A DNA stretch of 64,000 bases. Source: Iris pallida. Its lineage: Eukaryota > Streptophyta > Magnoliopsida > Asparagales > Iridaceae. The stretch covers positions 27,571,084-27,635,083 of the forward strand of contig JANAVB010009598.1 in NCBI GenBank assembly GCA_029216955.1. The letters are read 5' to 3'. Below are positions 54,303 to 64,000 of this stretch, one piece after another; position 1 is the stretch's first letter; each line of letters opens with the position of its first letter. The notes under the pieces were generated by a model, which saw only the letters and a program-made list of their open reading frames with translations, was not told the DNA's origin and made no database searches. Position numbers and translations under genes: made by a program.

Positions 54303-55304
54303 GGGTCCGTTTGGATAGACTTTCTGAAATTTTGTTCTAAAAATAGTTTTTAGAAAAAATGTTATAAAGTAGTTTTCTGAATATAAAGTTTCTGAGTTTG
54401 TGTTTGGTTACTTTCTTCTAGAAAATTATTTTCAAAAACAAAATTCCTATATTCTGTTTGGTAAAAAAATTTAGAAAATAATTTTATAATAAATTTAGAA
54501 AATAATTCTGAATACATTGTATCCATAATTATTTGTGTCCACCACAGATATGACATTTTTGTGTCCAGCAATTTATTTCTTCGTTTTACAGCAATTTGTT
54601 TCATCTTTGGCATTTTTCATGTTCACCACACCCATTTTCGTCTCCAGCACAGACGAGTTCCGGTTACCCCGACCTTGACGGTGCCCCGGTCGACCAAGGC
54701 TGCGACGGTCGACGATGGCTGCGGCAACGACGAGGAGGGACTCAAAGGAGGCAATGAAGAAGGAGGCGGTGGCGGAGGACCATGACAACAGGGTGGAGGT
54801 CGGCGGAGAACCACGACCATGATCTCGACGGGAAGTGGCACTGTCCAGGCCGACGAGCAGCGGTTGGCGAAGTTGTCAGAAGAAAATTGGTGGAGAAGAA
54901 GGAATGGAGGAGGAAGATAGGCATGTGAGGGGACAAAACAGGTTGTCCGGAGAGGAGAAAGGAGGAGGAGAATGTTTGGAAAACCCTAACCCTAATTTTG
55001 AGCTCTGTGAGAAGAAGGGGGCGGGGATCTTGAATTGGAAAGGCTCGTTGAAGGAATGAGGAGGAGAGAGAAAGTATGTTGGAGGGAGGGGTTGGGGTCC
55101 ACAGTTTTTGTTTTGCTCGGAAAAGTATGTTATAAAGAAGCTAAAAGCTTCTTTCTGAAAACTGCGTTTAAGTGTAGCCTTTTAGAAAAAAAATTCTGAA
55201 ACACTTTTGGAAAAACAATTTGCCAAACGCTATTTTCTATAGAATATACGTTTAAACTCAGAAAATTGAGTTATAAACGTTAACCAAAGTTACCAAACGG
55301 ACCC
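54303..55304. mobile_element. PIF/Harbinger-like non-autonomous transposon with GC-rich cargo
   Basis: The termini GGGTCCGTTTGG and CCAAACGGACCC form an inverted repeat of about 12 bases, flanked by TTA on both sides (54300-54302 and 55305-55307), the 3-bp duplication of PIF/Harbinger elements. Both arms are AT-rich with TTTCTGAAA/TTTTCAGAAA words. The centre (about 54640-55060) is GC-rich, reads open in several frames and includes a telo-box-like AAACCCTAACCCTAA at 54979. No transposase is present. The cargo may be captured genomic DNA, but I do not recognise it. Confidence 0.75.
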
Positions 55305-56640
55305 TTAGTTTCTAGTTGTTGATCCATCACTGGTTAGTCGTTGTTCTGTTGTCGCTAACTTAGATATTTTTTTTTGGAATCAAATATTTTTTTGATACAC
55401 ACAACAATATATATACAAATATTTTCTGATACACACAACTATATTTTTTTCTGGATCCTTTTGTCTCTCCCCAGCCGGTCCTATACCCCCGATCATGCCC
55501 TCTCCTCCCCGCCAACCAGGTTTTCGATCGCTTTCGCGCCCATGGAGGATGGGAGCTTCCGCCTCCCCCTTCCCCGTTCCCCTTACTCTCCTCGTCCTTT
55601 TCACCTCCTTCCCCTCCTTCCTCCTCTCCGCCACTGCCGATCTGCAGTCCCGCCTCCTCCTCGGTGAGCGACGGACCCCCGCCGCCGCTTGGCGTTGCCC
55701 CCGGCCTTGCCTCAAGGGGGGGAGGGGCGAGGGGCCTCCGGCTCCCTATCTCGCTGTCGTGCTCGACGTTCCACCTCTCGAACGGCCTGCTTTTCCCTCC
55801 CCTTTCCTGCCTCCCGCCGTCCCCTTTGCTCTGTTTGCCTTCGCTTCGCATATAGGAGCGGGTATGGAGGGCCTGGGCAGCGCAGCGACTGTGCCAGATG
55901 TCCAACTTCCTCGAGATGGAGTCGAACCGCCGACCGGGTTGCAGCTTTCATTTCTGGTGGTAGCGTCCGGTAAGGCCTGCCTTCAGCCGGCACCTACTCT
56001 TCCCCCTCATCCCTTTTTTTGTCTCTGACGGCACCTCGACCATCAAATTTTCGGCGGAGGAAGTTGTTGCCCTTTTCGCACCTTTCCAATTTGCTTTGAT
56101 CGGCAAATTCTTTCGTTCTAGGCCGTCGGTGGATGTGGTGCATAGGATTTTGGGGAATATATACTTCTCTGGCCCAATATTTGTAGGTGTTTTGGACGGC
56201 CGACACTTGCTTCTCCGACCATCAAGTGAGGTGGATTACCTTCGTTTGCATTCGAAGGAGAATTGGTCCGTTGTGCACGCGCCAATGCGGGTATCCAAAT
56301 GGTCCCCGGACTTTGACTCCAAGAAGGAATCCATCGTGGTGCCGATTTGGGTCTCCCTCTCTGGATTGTCGATCTTCTTATTCGCGAGGGACGCCATTTT
56401 TTGCCTTGTTCAATGCATTGGGTCCTCTATTGCGTTAGATCATGCCACCTCGATCGTGTCTAGACCCAGTTCATCATTCAAGTCCCTGACGGTAGGAAAA
56501 TCTGGCAAGATGTAGTCATCGAGGACCGACCCAGTATCTGCAGCAGTTGTAATCGCACCGGCCACCTGGTCGGACAGTACCCTCATTCCAAGCTGTCCTT
56601 CACCACTTCGAGTGAGTTCACCCTGACTGATGAGCTCGTT

Positions 56641-56675
56641 GCGGTCGTGGTCGCGGTCGCGGTCGCGGTCGCGGT
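56641..56675 (+). repeat. GGTCGC hexanucleotide run
   Basis: About five GGTCGC-type units, giving alternating Val-Ala in one frame, immediately before the copia target site. Confidence 0.85.
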
Positions 56676-56676
56676 G

Positions 56677-56681
56677 GTGTC
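56677..56681. other. Target-site duplication GTGTC of the copia element
   Basis: GTGTC before the left LTR and again at 63427-63431 after the right LTR, a perfect 5-bp match. Confidence 0.9.
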
Positions 56682-57550
56682 TGTTAGTCTATTTGCAAAC
56701 AATCGATGGAAAAAATCAGTTACAATCCCTAAGAAGAGATGCAAAGAAAGCAGTTGCAATCCCTAAAAAAGAGATGCAAATAATGCAGTTGCAATCCCTA
56801 AAAAAGAGATGCAAATAATGCTGATTGCGTAGCCTAAACGATTAAAAAATTGAATCGCGTTTGCAATAGCGGTTTCTCGAAGGCAACAAGAGATGATCAA
56901 CAATAGTTGAGTCTCAGATTCTCGAAGGCAACAGAAAGAGTAAGGAAGAAGAAGAGCGGATCTCGCTGGGGTGTTGAACACCGGCGCTCAAAGCTATACC
57001 CGCAGTACGGATAAGCTCCCAGGAACCAGCAAGTTCAGGAGAACTTCTGGAACGCTCGTAAGTCAATATTTGAGACTTGAACGGGCTTCCTGGACTTAAC
57101 AGACTCCCTCAACTCTCTTCTTGGTGCATCTTTCAAAGGAGGCCAAGGGGCTCTATTTATAGAGTGGAGTTGAGACTTCACCTCTTCTCCTATCCGATGT
57201 GGGACTAAAATACCAATACTCAAAAATAGAGTTTGATATTTTAGATCATCCCACAATCAGCATAGAAGTGTGCCAGTCCATGCCTACCCCCCGAACCCTC
57301 CCGTGCATGCACGAGACATCTTGGAGTCCGCGTCCGAGTCTGAGTCCGCACAACAAAAATTAACTTGCATCCTTGTTGGATTTAATCCTTTTTCCTTCTA
57401 GGAAAATACTTTCACATGGCACAAACTTGTGCCCCACTACACCTCATGTGCACACCTCAACACAAGCAATGCATTATATTGAGATACTCACCATTTGGTG
57501 TAGCCGATGTGGGACTATCTTTTCTAGTCCAAAGGCAAAAAACACCAACA
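56682..57550 (-). repeat. 3' LTR of the copia element (869 bp)
   Basis: It differs from 62559-63426 by about ten substitutions and one single-base indel by eye. It contains two internal copies of AATCCCTAAAAAAGAGATGC near 56760-56815. Confidence 0.95.
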
Positions 57551-57562
57551 ATCCCCCACATA
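57551..57562 (-). other. Polypurine tract of the copia element
   Basis: Read on the minus strand, GATATGTGGGGGAT precedes the LTR start TGTTGGTG. Confidence 0.75.
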
Positions 57563-58619
57563 TCTCAATATATGGGTTGAGCGTTCCCCACAGTGATTGT
57601 CCATCATGCATTAGGAGAGATGTCGCTACGACTTGAATCTTCCCGTATAGGTTAAATAACAGCATGATACAAGAATGGACTAAGCCTTGAATTCTGCACC
57701 ATCACTGCAATTCTTCCTACTCACATAGTGACATCAACTGTGCTTCTGGCTGCACATTGAAGGCCTTGTGCCAGCCTGGTTTCAGTGTATAATTTTTGGG
57801 CGTCTACAAGTTTACCCTCAAGAGACGGCCTGATATCTCTGTCCATACACTATAGGTGAGTTCTATATAAAGAGTCATTGGCATGAAGCATTGCGCTTCT
57901 TTGCGGTGCTACGCCGCTATGACATGGCTGACAAAGCCAAGGCATTACCCCTACCTGGGAACCTCATCGTAGTGTCATACTACTGTAGCATGAGGTCTCA
58001 AGCCTCTTTGTAGTGCCAAACTACCCAGCATGAATCCTTGCGCTCCCTTGTGGTGTTACGCCACTATGACATGGCTTGCAAAGCCGAGGCTTTACCCCTA
58101 CCTGGGTACCTCATCGTGGTGTCATGCCACTGTAACATGAGGACACCGGCCTCTTTGTAGTGCTGCCTACATCTCTTTATTACGATTATGCAACATTAGG
58201 CTACCTGCCTATATGCGGTGCTACGCCGCCTGTAACTTGGCTAACAAAGCCGAGGCATTACCCCTACCTGGGAACCTCATGGTGGAGTCACCCCACTGTA
58301 GCATGGAGTTGTAACACTCCTTTGTGGTTGTTGCGCCACCATGCTTCCTGTAAAGCATAACAGACCTTCACTCAGTCTGAGAACTCATTAAGGCATTATG
58401 CCATCCTTCTCACAGGATCAATTTTCCGTAGAAAATTCATAGTAGACAACAGTGGTTCTGGGTCCGAAACCCTTACATGTTCCGCAGAACAAGTGCCCAC
58501 TGTTAACTAATATTTTTCCAGTCAATAGTCCTCCCTTGAATCAAAAAATTAGATATCTGGTAGATTTCTCTTTGAACCAATAACATAAAATTTATTGATA
58601 GGATTATAATGACACAATA
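57563..58619 (-). other. 3' untranslated region of the copia element with tandem repeats
   Basis: About 1 kb without coding capacity between the polyprotein stop and the 3' LTR. Three diverged copies of a roughly 145-base unit span about 57895-58330, each with GGTG[CT]TACGCC, CAAAGCCGAGGC and TACCCCTACCTGGG[AT]ACCTCAT. Confidence 0.75.
57895..58330. repeat. Three-copy tandem repeat, about 145-bp period, in copia 3' region
   Basis: ACCCCTACCTGGGNACCTCAT occurs near 57950, 58095 and 58260, each preceded by CAAAGCC(A/G)AGGC and followed by a CCACTGTA(A/G)CATG-like segment. Confidence 0.75.
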
Positions 58620-61600
58620 TTAGAATGCCTTCAAGCCCATCTTCCTTGCTGTGTCCTCGACCAGCTGACGCTTGAGACCCTTCGTGAACGGATCCGCCAG
58701 GTTTTCCTGACTCCGAACATCGATCACTGCAATGACGCCCCTTTTTATGAGATTGTTCACTGCTCTGTGCTTCAACCGCACAGTCCTCTTTTTCCCGTTG
58801 AAGAGTTCATTTGATGCCACTGCTGCTGCCGCCTGGTTGTCACAGTATATCGAAATCGTCGGTATCTGAGCCCCAACCATTGGAAGGTCATACATGAGCT
58901 CCCGAAGCCACTCTGCTTCATCTGCTGCAGCGTCCAATGCAAAGAATTCAGATTCCATGGAGGAGCGAGATAACATAGTCTGCTTCTTCGACTTCCACGA
59001 TATAGCAGCTCCACCCATGGCGAACACATATCCACCTGTGGAATATTCGCTCTCCACCTCTGAACACCAGCTAGCATCACTGAAGCCTTCCACTACTGAC
59101 GGATCTCCGCTGTAGTATAGTGCATATGTCTGAGTCTTCTTGAGATATCTCATAACACGCTTCACAGCTTTCCAATGCTTTACGCCTGGATTGCTCGTAA
59201 ATCGACTCAACATTCCCACTGCAAAGGCTATGTCAGGCCTTGTGGCAGTAGTAGCGTACATCAAACTTCCGATGATGCTAGCGTACTCCAACTGCCTGAC
59301 GCTCTCCTTCGAATTTGGCTCCAGTTTCAGATCACTCCTGTACGGTGTATCAATAATAGGAAGATCTTGATACCCGTAGCGAGAGAGCATCTTCTCAATG
59401 TAATGAGACTGTGACAGCGCTATTCCAGTGCCTGTCCGGATGATCTTGAGCCCCAAGATTACGTCGGCATCCCCCAAGTCCTTCATACTGAACTTGGTCG
59501 AGAGGAATTTCTTTGTCTCTGTGACGCAGCTTAAATCCGTACCTAGGATTAGCATGTCGTCCACGTATAGACAAACGATTACTCCTCTTCCGTCAGCAAA
59601 CTTCGTATAGACACACTTGTCTGTTTCACTGACCCTGTAGCCATTTGACCTTATCACCTTGTCAAACTTCTCATGCCACATTTTGGGAGCTTGCTTCAAA
59701 CCATACAGAGACTTCATCAACTTGCAGACTTTGTCTTCCAGACCTCTGACGACAAAACCTTCTGGTTGTTGCATGTAGATCTCTTCGGTCAGCTCGCCAT
59801 TAAGGAATGCCGTTTTCACATCCATCTGATGTATCACCAGCTTGTGTATTGCTGCTAAAGCAATTAACAATCTGATAGTTGTCATCCGAGCTACTGGAGC
59901 ATAAGTGTCAAAGTAGTCGATCCCCTGCTTCTGAGCAAACCCCTTGGCCACTAGCCTGGCCTTGAACTTGTCAATGGTTCCATCTGCTTTCATCTTCTTC
60001 TTGAAGATCCATTTGCATCCGATGGGTCTTGCTCCTTCTGGTAGGTCGACCAATACCCATGTGTTATTGGAGGTGATTGAGTCAATCTCGTTGTCAATCG
60101 CCTCCTTCCAGAATATAGCATCTCTGGTCTTCATCGCCTCATCATAGGTAAGCGGATCTGCTTCCACATGATAGGTGACGAAGTCATCTCCGAAGTCTTT
60201 CGGCCTCCTCGCTCGCTTAGTTGACGGCTCAGCGAGTTCTGGTTCAGCTGGTGTCTCCTCGACAACAACTCCATCTTGGACTACTGGTTCGATAAAGATC
60301 TCTGTCTGCTCCGCACCCTCATTATTCTCCGGAATGTCCGTGAGAACAATGTTCTTGTGCCTTGCAAACTTTTCTTCAAAATATTCAGCATCGCGAGATT
60401 CGATGATATGATTTGACTCGATATCAAGGAATCTCCGAGCATCACTCTTCTCGGCATACCCCAGGAAGATCGCCTTAGTAGTCCTTGTCCCCAGCTTCTG
60501 AATCTTTAGATCCGGGAGCTTCACATAAGCCAGGCACCCCCACACTCGAATGACATTCAGGTTGGGTCTGACTTTGAACCAGAGTTCATGAGGAGTTATG
60601 TCGGAAGTTGCATACGGCACTCTGTTCAGAATGAAAGTGGCCGTTAATGCAGCTTCTCCCCAATAGCACTTTGGGAGACCCGCAGTCAACAGCATAGAAT
60701 TCATCATCTCTGTCAACGTTCTGTTCTTCCTTTCTGCTACTCCGTTGGATTGTGGAGAATACGGAGCCGTCGTCTCGTTGATGATTCCATCTTCTTTGCA
60801 GAATGATGAGAATTCATGAGACCTATATTCCCCACCTCGATCACTCCTCAGCCTCTTGAGTTGTTGTCCAGTTTGTCGTTCAGCCTCGGCCCTGAACTCC
60901 TTGAACTTCTCGAATGCTTCGTCTTTAGATTTGAGTAAATAGACGAAGGCATACTTGGAGAAGTCATCGATGAAAGTAATGAAATACTTCATCCCGGCCT
61001 TTGTAGAGAATTGTTTGAAGTCACAGATATCTGAGTGAACCAACTCCAGAAGATCTGTGCTTCGATGGACCCTGTGGAAGGGTTTCCTAGTGATCTTCGT
61101 CTGAGCACATATCTCACATTTCTCTACCTTACCCCCACACTTGGAGATAAGTCCTAGACTAGACATTTTGTTTATTCGCTTACAATGAACATGTCCTAGT
61201 CTATTATGCCACAACTCAAGAGAGTAATTCAAACTAGTGATAGCATTGACATTATTATGCTGGGTTACAACAAGCTGAATTTTGTACATTCCTTCAGTCT
61301 GAAAAGCTTTTCCGAAGAAAGTACCCTTCTTGGACATCACCATTTGGCCAGCATTGATGTCCATCCTCAAGCCTGCGTTGCAGAGCAGGCTCCCAGAGAT
61401 CAGGTTCTTTGCGATTGTAGGAACATGCTTCACACCTTGAAGCGTCAGAATGTTCCCCGATGTAAGCTTCAGCTCCACCGTCCCGATCCCCAGTACTTCA
61501 GCTTGTGCCTGGTTCGCCATCATGACTTTCTCGGAAGTAGGCTCATAGGAGACGAACCAGTCCTTGTCTGAACAGACATGACATGTCGCGCCAGTGTCTA

Positions 61601-62537
61601 TCCACCAATCCAAGTCTGCCCCCACAGTTGCAACCTGTGCTATCATGGCAACCTGATTAGTAACCAAAGAAACCTTGTTAGGCTCACCTTGCTCTTTGGG
61701 CTTGGACTTGCATTCACTTTTATAGTGACCCTTCTTGCCACAGTTGAAGCAAGTCACATGGGACTTGGACTTCTGTTGCTTGAATCCTGGACCCTTCACT
61801 TTCAGATTCGAGAAGTCCTTCTTCTTGTGGTGAGAAGCCGCCTGCTTCCCTTTGTTCTCTCTGGTGGCTTGAACCAGATTCGCCGTTGCTAGTTGCTTGG
61901 ACAGGGTATCCAACTTCTGTTGAGAGCGCATCTCGTCCTCAACATGAATCTCGCTTAGGAGATTATCCAGGCTAATCTCCATCTTCTTCCTATGCATCCT
62001 TGCATAGATGTTGCTCCATCCTGGAGGAAGTTTTGCCACGATCCCTCCAACGACGAACTTGTCGACGAGGGGCATGCTATCGTCCTCCAGTTTCTGGCGC
62101 AGCTTCAGGAACTCTTTCACTTGGGGCAGCATGGTCATCTCGTCTTCAAAGACCCATTTGTGGTATTTTTCAACCATGAACATCTTCGACCGGGCCTCGT
62201 CGTCGTCATACAGCTTCCCCACGGACTCCCAGATCTCTTTGGCAGAAGTCCTCTTTGTGTAGGACTCGGCCAGAGAGTCTTCCATGGAATTCAGGATCAG
62301 CAGCCTGCATATGCTGTTATCCTTTTTCCACTTCGTCTGCTTGCTCGTAGCAGCGGCCAGAACAGCAGCAGATCCTGTTGCTGGAACGATTGGTTCTTAC
62401 TCATCCAACACGTGATCAACATCCACGAGTTGAAGGTTCAGAGTCACCTTTCGCTTCCAGATCTGGAAGTGTTCGCCGTCGAATTTCTCTAACTTGTTAA
62501 AGCCGGTATCGACAAGCGAAGCACGAGTGTTTTCCAT
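58620..62537 (-). CDS. Ty1/copia gag-pol polyprotein, one in-frame stop near the N-terminus
   Basis: This encodes all proteins needed for retrotransposition. The minus-strand ATG at 62537 opens MENTRASLVDTGF. An in-frame TAA at 62397-62399 interrupts it, and the same frame then stays open to the stop at 58620, with a 1,221-codon ORF from the Met at 62285. Positions below count from that Met. The UBN2/gag region is followed by a CCHC knuckle (C179, C182, H187, C192), protease DTGA (230-233), integrase zinc motif (H360, H365, C390, C393), integrase DD35E (D419, D482, E518), reverse transcriptase with YVDDM (907-911), and RNase H (D1070, E1111, D1149), ending in ADPFTKGL. Domain order protease-integrase-RT-RNase H is diagnostic of copia. 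All catalytic residues are kept; the stop probably blocks full-length synthesis. Total length would be about 1,305 residues, normal for the family. Confidence 0.93.
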
Positions 62538-62558
62538 CGAATCGTATAGCTTTGAGAA
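62538..62558 (-). other. Very short leader with degenerate primer-binding site, copia element
   Basis: Only 21 bases separate the 5' LTR from the polyprotein ATG. They begin TTCTCAAAGC, which resembles the initiator-Met primer site TGGTATCAGAGC at its 3' end but lacks the TGG start. It may be a decayed site or use an internal tRNA segment. Confidence 0.5.
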
Positions 62559-63426
62559 TGTTAGTCTATTTGCAAACAATCGATGGAAAAACTCAGTTGC
62601 AATCCCTAAGAAGAGATGCAAAGAAAGCAGTTGTAATCCCTAAAAAAGAGATGCAAATAATGCAGTTGCAATCCCTAAAAAAGAGATGCAAATAATGCTG
62701 ATTGCGTAGCCTAAACGATTAAAAAATCGAATCACGTTTGCAATAGCGGTTTCTCGAAGGCAACAAGAGATGATCAACAACAGTTGAGTCTCAGATTCTC
62801 GAAGGCAACAGAAAGAGTAAGGAAGAAGAAGAGCGGATCTCGCTGGGGTGTTGAACACCGGCGCTCAAAGCTATACCCGCAGTACGGATAAGCTCCCAGG
62901 AACCAGCAAGTTCAGGAGAACTTCTGGAACGCTCGTAAGTCAATATTTGAGACTTGAACGGGCTTCCTGGACTTAACAGACTCCCTCAACTCTCTTCTTG
63001 GTGCATCTTTCAAAGGAGGCCAAGGGGCTCTATTTATAGAGTGGAGTTGAGACTTCACCTCTTCTCCTATCCGATGTGGGACTAAAATACCAATACTCAA
63101 AAATAGAGTTTGATATTTTAGATCATCCCACAATCAGCATAGAAGTGTGCCAGTCCATGCCTACCCCCCGAACCCTCCCGTGCATGCACGAGACATCTTG
63201 GAGTCCGCGTCCGAGTCCGAGTCCGCACAACAAAAATTAACTTGTATCCTTGTTGGATTTAATCATTTTTCCTTCTAGGAAAATACTTCCACATGGCACA
63301 AACTTGTGCCCCACTACACCTCATGTGCACACCTCAACACAAGCAATGCATTATATTGAGATACTCACCATTTGGTGTAGCCGATGTGGGACTATCTTTT
63401 CTAGTCCAAAGGCAAAAACACCAACA
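62559..63426 (-). repeat. 5' LTR of the copia element (868 bp)
   Basis: The partner of 56682-57550. It carries the TATA box at 63031-63038 (minus strand) that would drive genomic RNA. Confidence 0.95.
63031..63038 (-). promoter_or_regulatory. TATA box in copia 5' LTR
   Basis: Minus-strand TATAAATA in the context CTCTATAAATAGAGCC, with an identical copy at 57154-57161 in the 3' LTR. It is at a plausible distance from the R region and polyprotein start. Confidence 0.65.
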
Positions 63427-63431
63427 GTGTC

Positions 63432-64000
63432 CCCTCCTCCGAGATCTCAAGCGATCAACGCTTCAGCTCCCAATGTCGTCCCCTCTGAGCATGGGGCGTC
63501 TTCGGGCTCCCAACTCAGAGTCGGATGCCTCGCGATTCGTCTGCTGCTGGCCCCTCCTTGGCGAGACCCCTCCCTATCCAGCCCTGATCCCTAGCCCCTT
63601 CTGAGCCATCTGTACCTACATTGCCATCCCACCCGCCTTCTACTCCTATTGGTCGCTCTTTGGATATTGCGACATTTGCCCCCCAACGTTGTAGGGACAT
63701 CCTTTACAAGCCCTCTCGGACCCTCCTTCGGGTACGTCCTTCATCGGCTCCCCCGCGGTCCTCGGCGCGGCTCTGATGGACTCCAGCTCTGCTCCAAGGT
63801 CTCCCGGTGGCGTCCCTCTGCGGGAAAGAAGCCCGACAGTGAGACCCATGGGGCGCAGGTTGTCAAGCCGAGGGGTGATGCATTGTCGGATGGTATCGAG
63901 GTCATTATTTCGATTGACGTGGCAGCGCTGGGTTTCCCAATTCCCCGTCTCCCGAGGCTTTTGCGATTTCAGTCGGACCCTCTTTTGAGGAGGGGGTTCC
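63432..64000 (+). pseudogene. LINE ORF1, downstream part, continues past window
   Basis: Sequence resuming after the copia element is GC-rich and proline/serine-rich in translation (PPPPRSQAINASAPN), as in the C-terminal part of plant LINE ORF1 proteins. The frame is broken; a later stretch reads KKPDSETHGAQVVKPRGDAL. ORF2 (endonuclease/reverse transcriptase) would lie beyond the right edge and is not seen. Confidence 0.5.

Larger units (their letters stand above)
55470..56681 (+). pseudogene. LINE (L1-type) ORF1 5' part with DUF4283 domain
   Basis: From about 55990 the plus-strand frame reads SDGTSTIKFSAEEVV, then a DUF4283 core: ALIGKFFRSRPSVDVVHR, VGVLDGRHLLLRPSS, PMRVSKWSPDF, VPIWVSLSGL. 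This is the RNA-binding ORF1 region of plant L1-type LINEs. Near 56475 the frame shifts, after which DGRKIWQDVVIEDRP and a zinc knuckle follow (CSSCNRTGHLVGQY, with Tyr in place of the last Cys). A GGTCGC repeat lies at 56641-56672. The GC-rich part before 55990 is probably 5' UTR, and its open frames are not convincing. ORF1 is interrupted at 56681 by the copia element and resumes at 63432. Confidence 0.75.
56682..63426 (-). mobile_element. Ty1/copia LTR retrotransposon, nearly intact
   Basis: A 6,745-bp element on the minus strand: 5' LTR 62559-63426, polyprotein 62537-58620, 3' repeat-containing region 58619-57551, 3' LTR 56682-57550. On its own strand the LTR starts TGTTGGTG and ends CTAACA. 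A GTGGGGGATT purine tract abuts the 3' LTR. The perfect GTGTC target duplication and about ten LTR substitutions in 868 bases indicate a recent insertion. It lies within LINE ORF1. Confidence 0.95.

Noticed and set aside
55360..55993. Long overlapping frames on both strands in the LINE 5' region
   Set aside because: GC-rich 5' UTR-like sequence; the domain-bearing ORF1 frame is recognisable only from about 55990.
58772..62492. Other frames overlapping the copia polyprotein on both strands
   Set aside because: They are shadows of the real polyprotein frame without domains of their own.

Overview
This window is nuclear DNA from a seed plant, most likely an angiosperm with a large, repeat-rich genome. 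I found no complete host gene. Nearly everything belongs to nested transposable elements: non-autonomous LTR retrotransposons with LTRs of 2.3-4.2 kb, CACTA DNA transposons, a PIF/Harbinger-like element, a LINE and a nearly intact Ty1/copia element. The plant assignment rests on the CACTA-specific domains (Transpos_assoc, DUF4216, Transposase_24, Ulp1-like), the copia polyprotein, and a captured fragment of plant-like proteasome gene RPN1 with its introns.

Layout, left to right. 1-6616: right part of a Ty3/gypsy-related LTR element (family A, plus strand), with the end of its 5' LTR, a coding-poor interior and a complete 3' LTR. 6617-7062: unassigned flank. 7063-31720: an outer CACTA transposon (terminal CACTACAACAAAA, target duplication ACT). 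Two younger elements sit inside it. One is a complete second CACTA (7110-14673, target duplication TAA) inserted 47 bp from the outer end; it carries seven exons of a captured RPN1 gene. The other is a family B LTR element (18418-27124) that split an exon of the outer element's Transposase_24/Ulp1-like gene. 31721-32535: flank. 32536-51712: a second family A LTR element on the minus strand, with only a small gag-like ORF. That ORF is split by a family C LTR element (37370-44508). 51713-54302: flank with a CACTA-like miniature element holding a tRNA-like Pol III promoter. 54303-55304: a PIF/Harbinger-like element (target duplication TTA). From about 55470 to the window end: LINE ORF1 sequence, interrupted by a young Ty1/copia element (56682-63426, target duplication GTGTC, LTRs about 98.8% identical).

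Mobility. The only element that looks close to autonomous is the copia element, whose polyprotein has one in-frame stop near the N-terminus. Families A, B and C lack pol and would need proteins from related elements. The outer CACTA keeps the two ends of its transposase gene but not the catalytic middle. Most striking are the RPN1 transduplication, an antisense ORF shared by the interiors of families A and B, and a conserved non-canonical 17-nt sequence where the primer-binding site should be.
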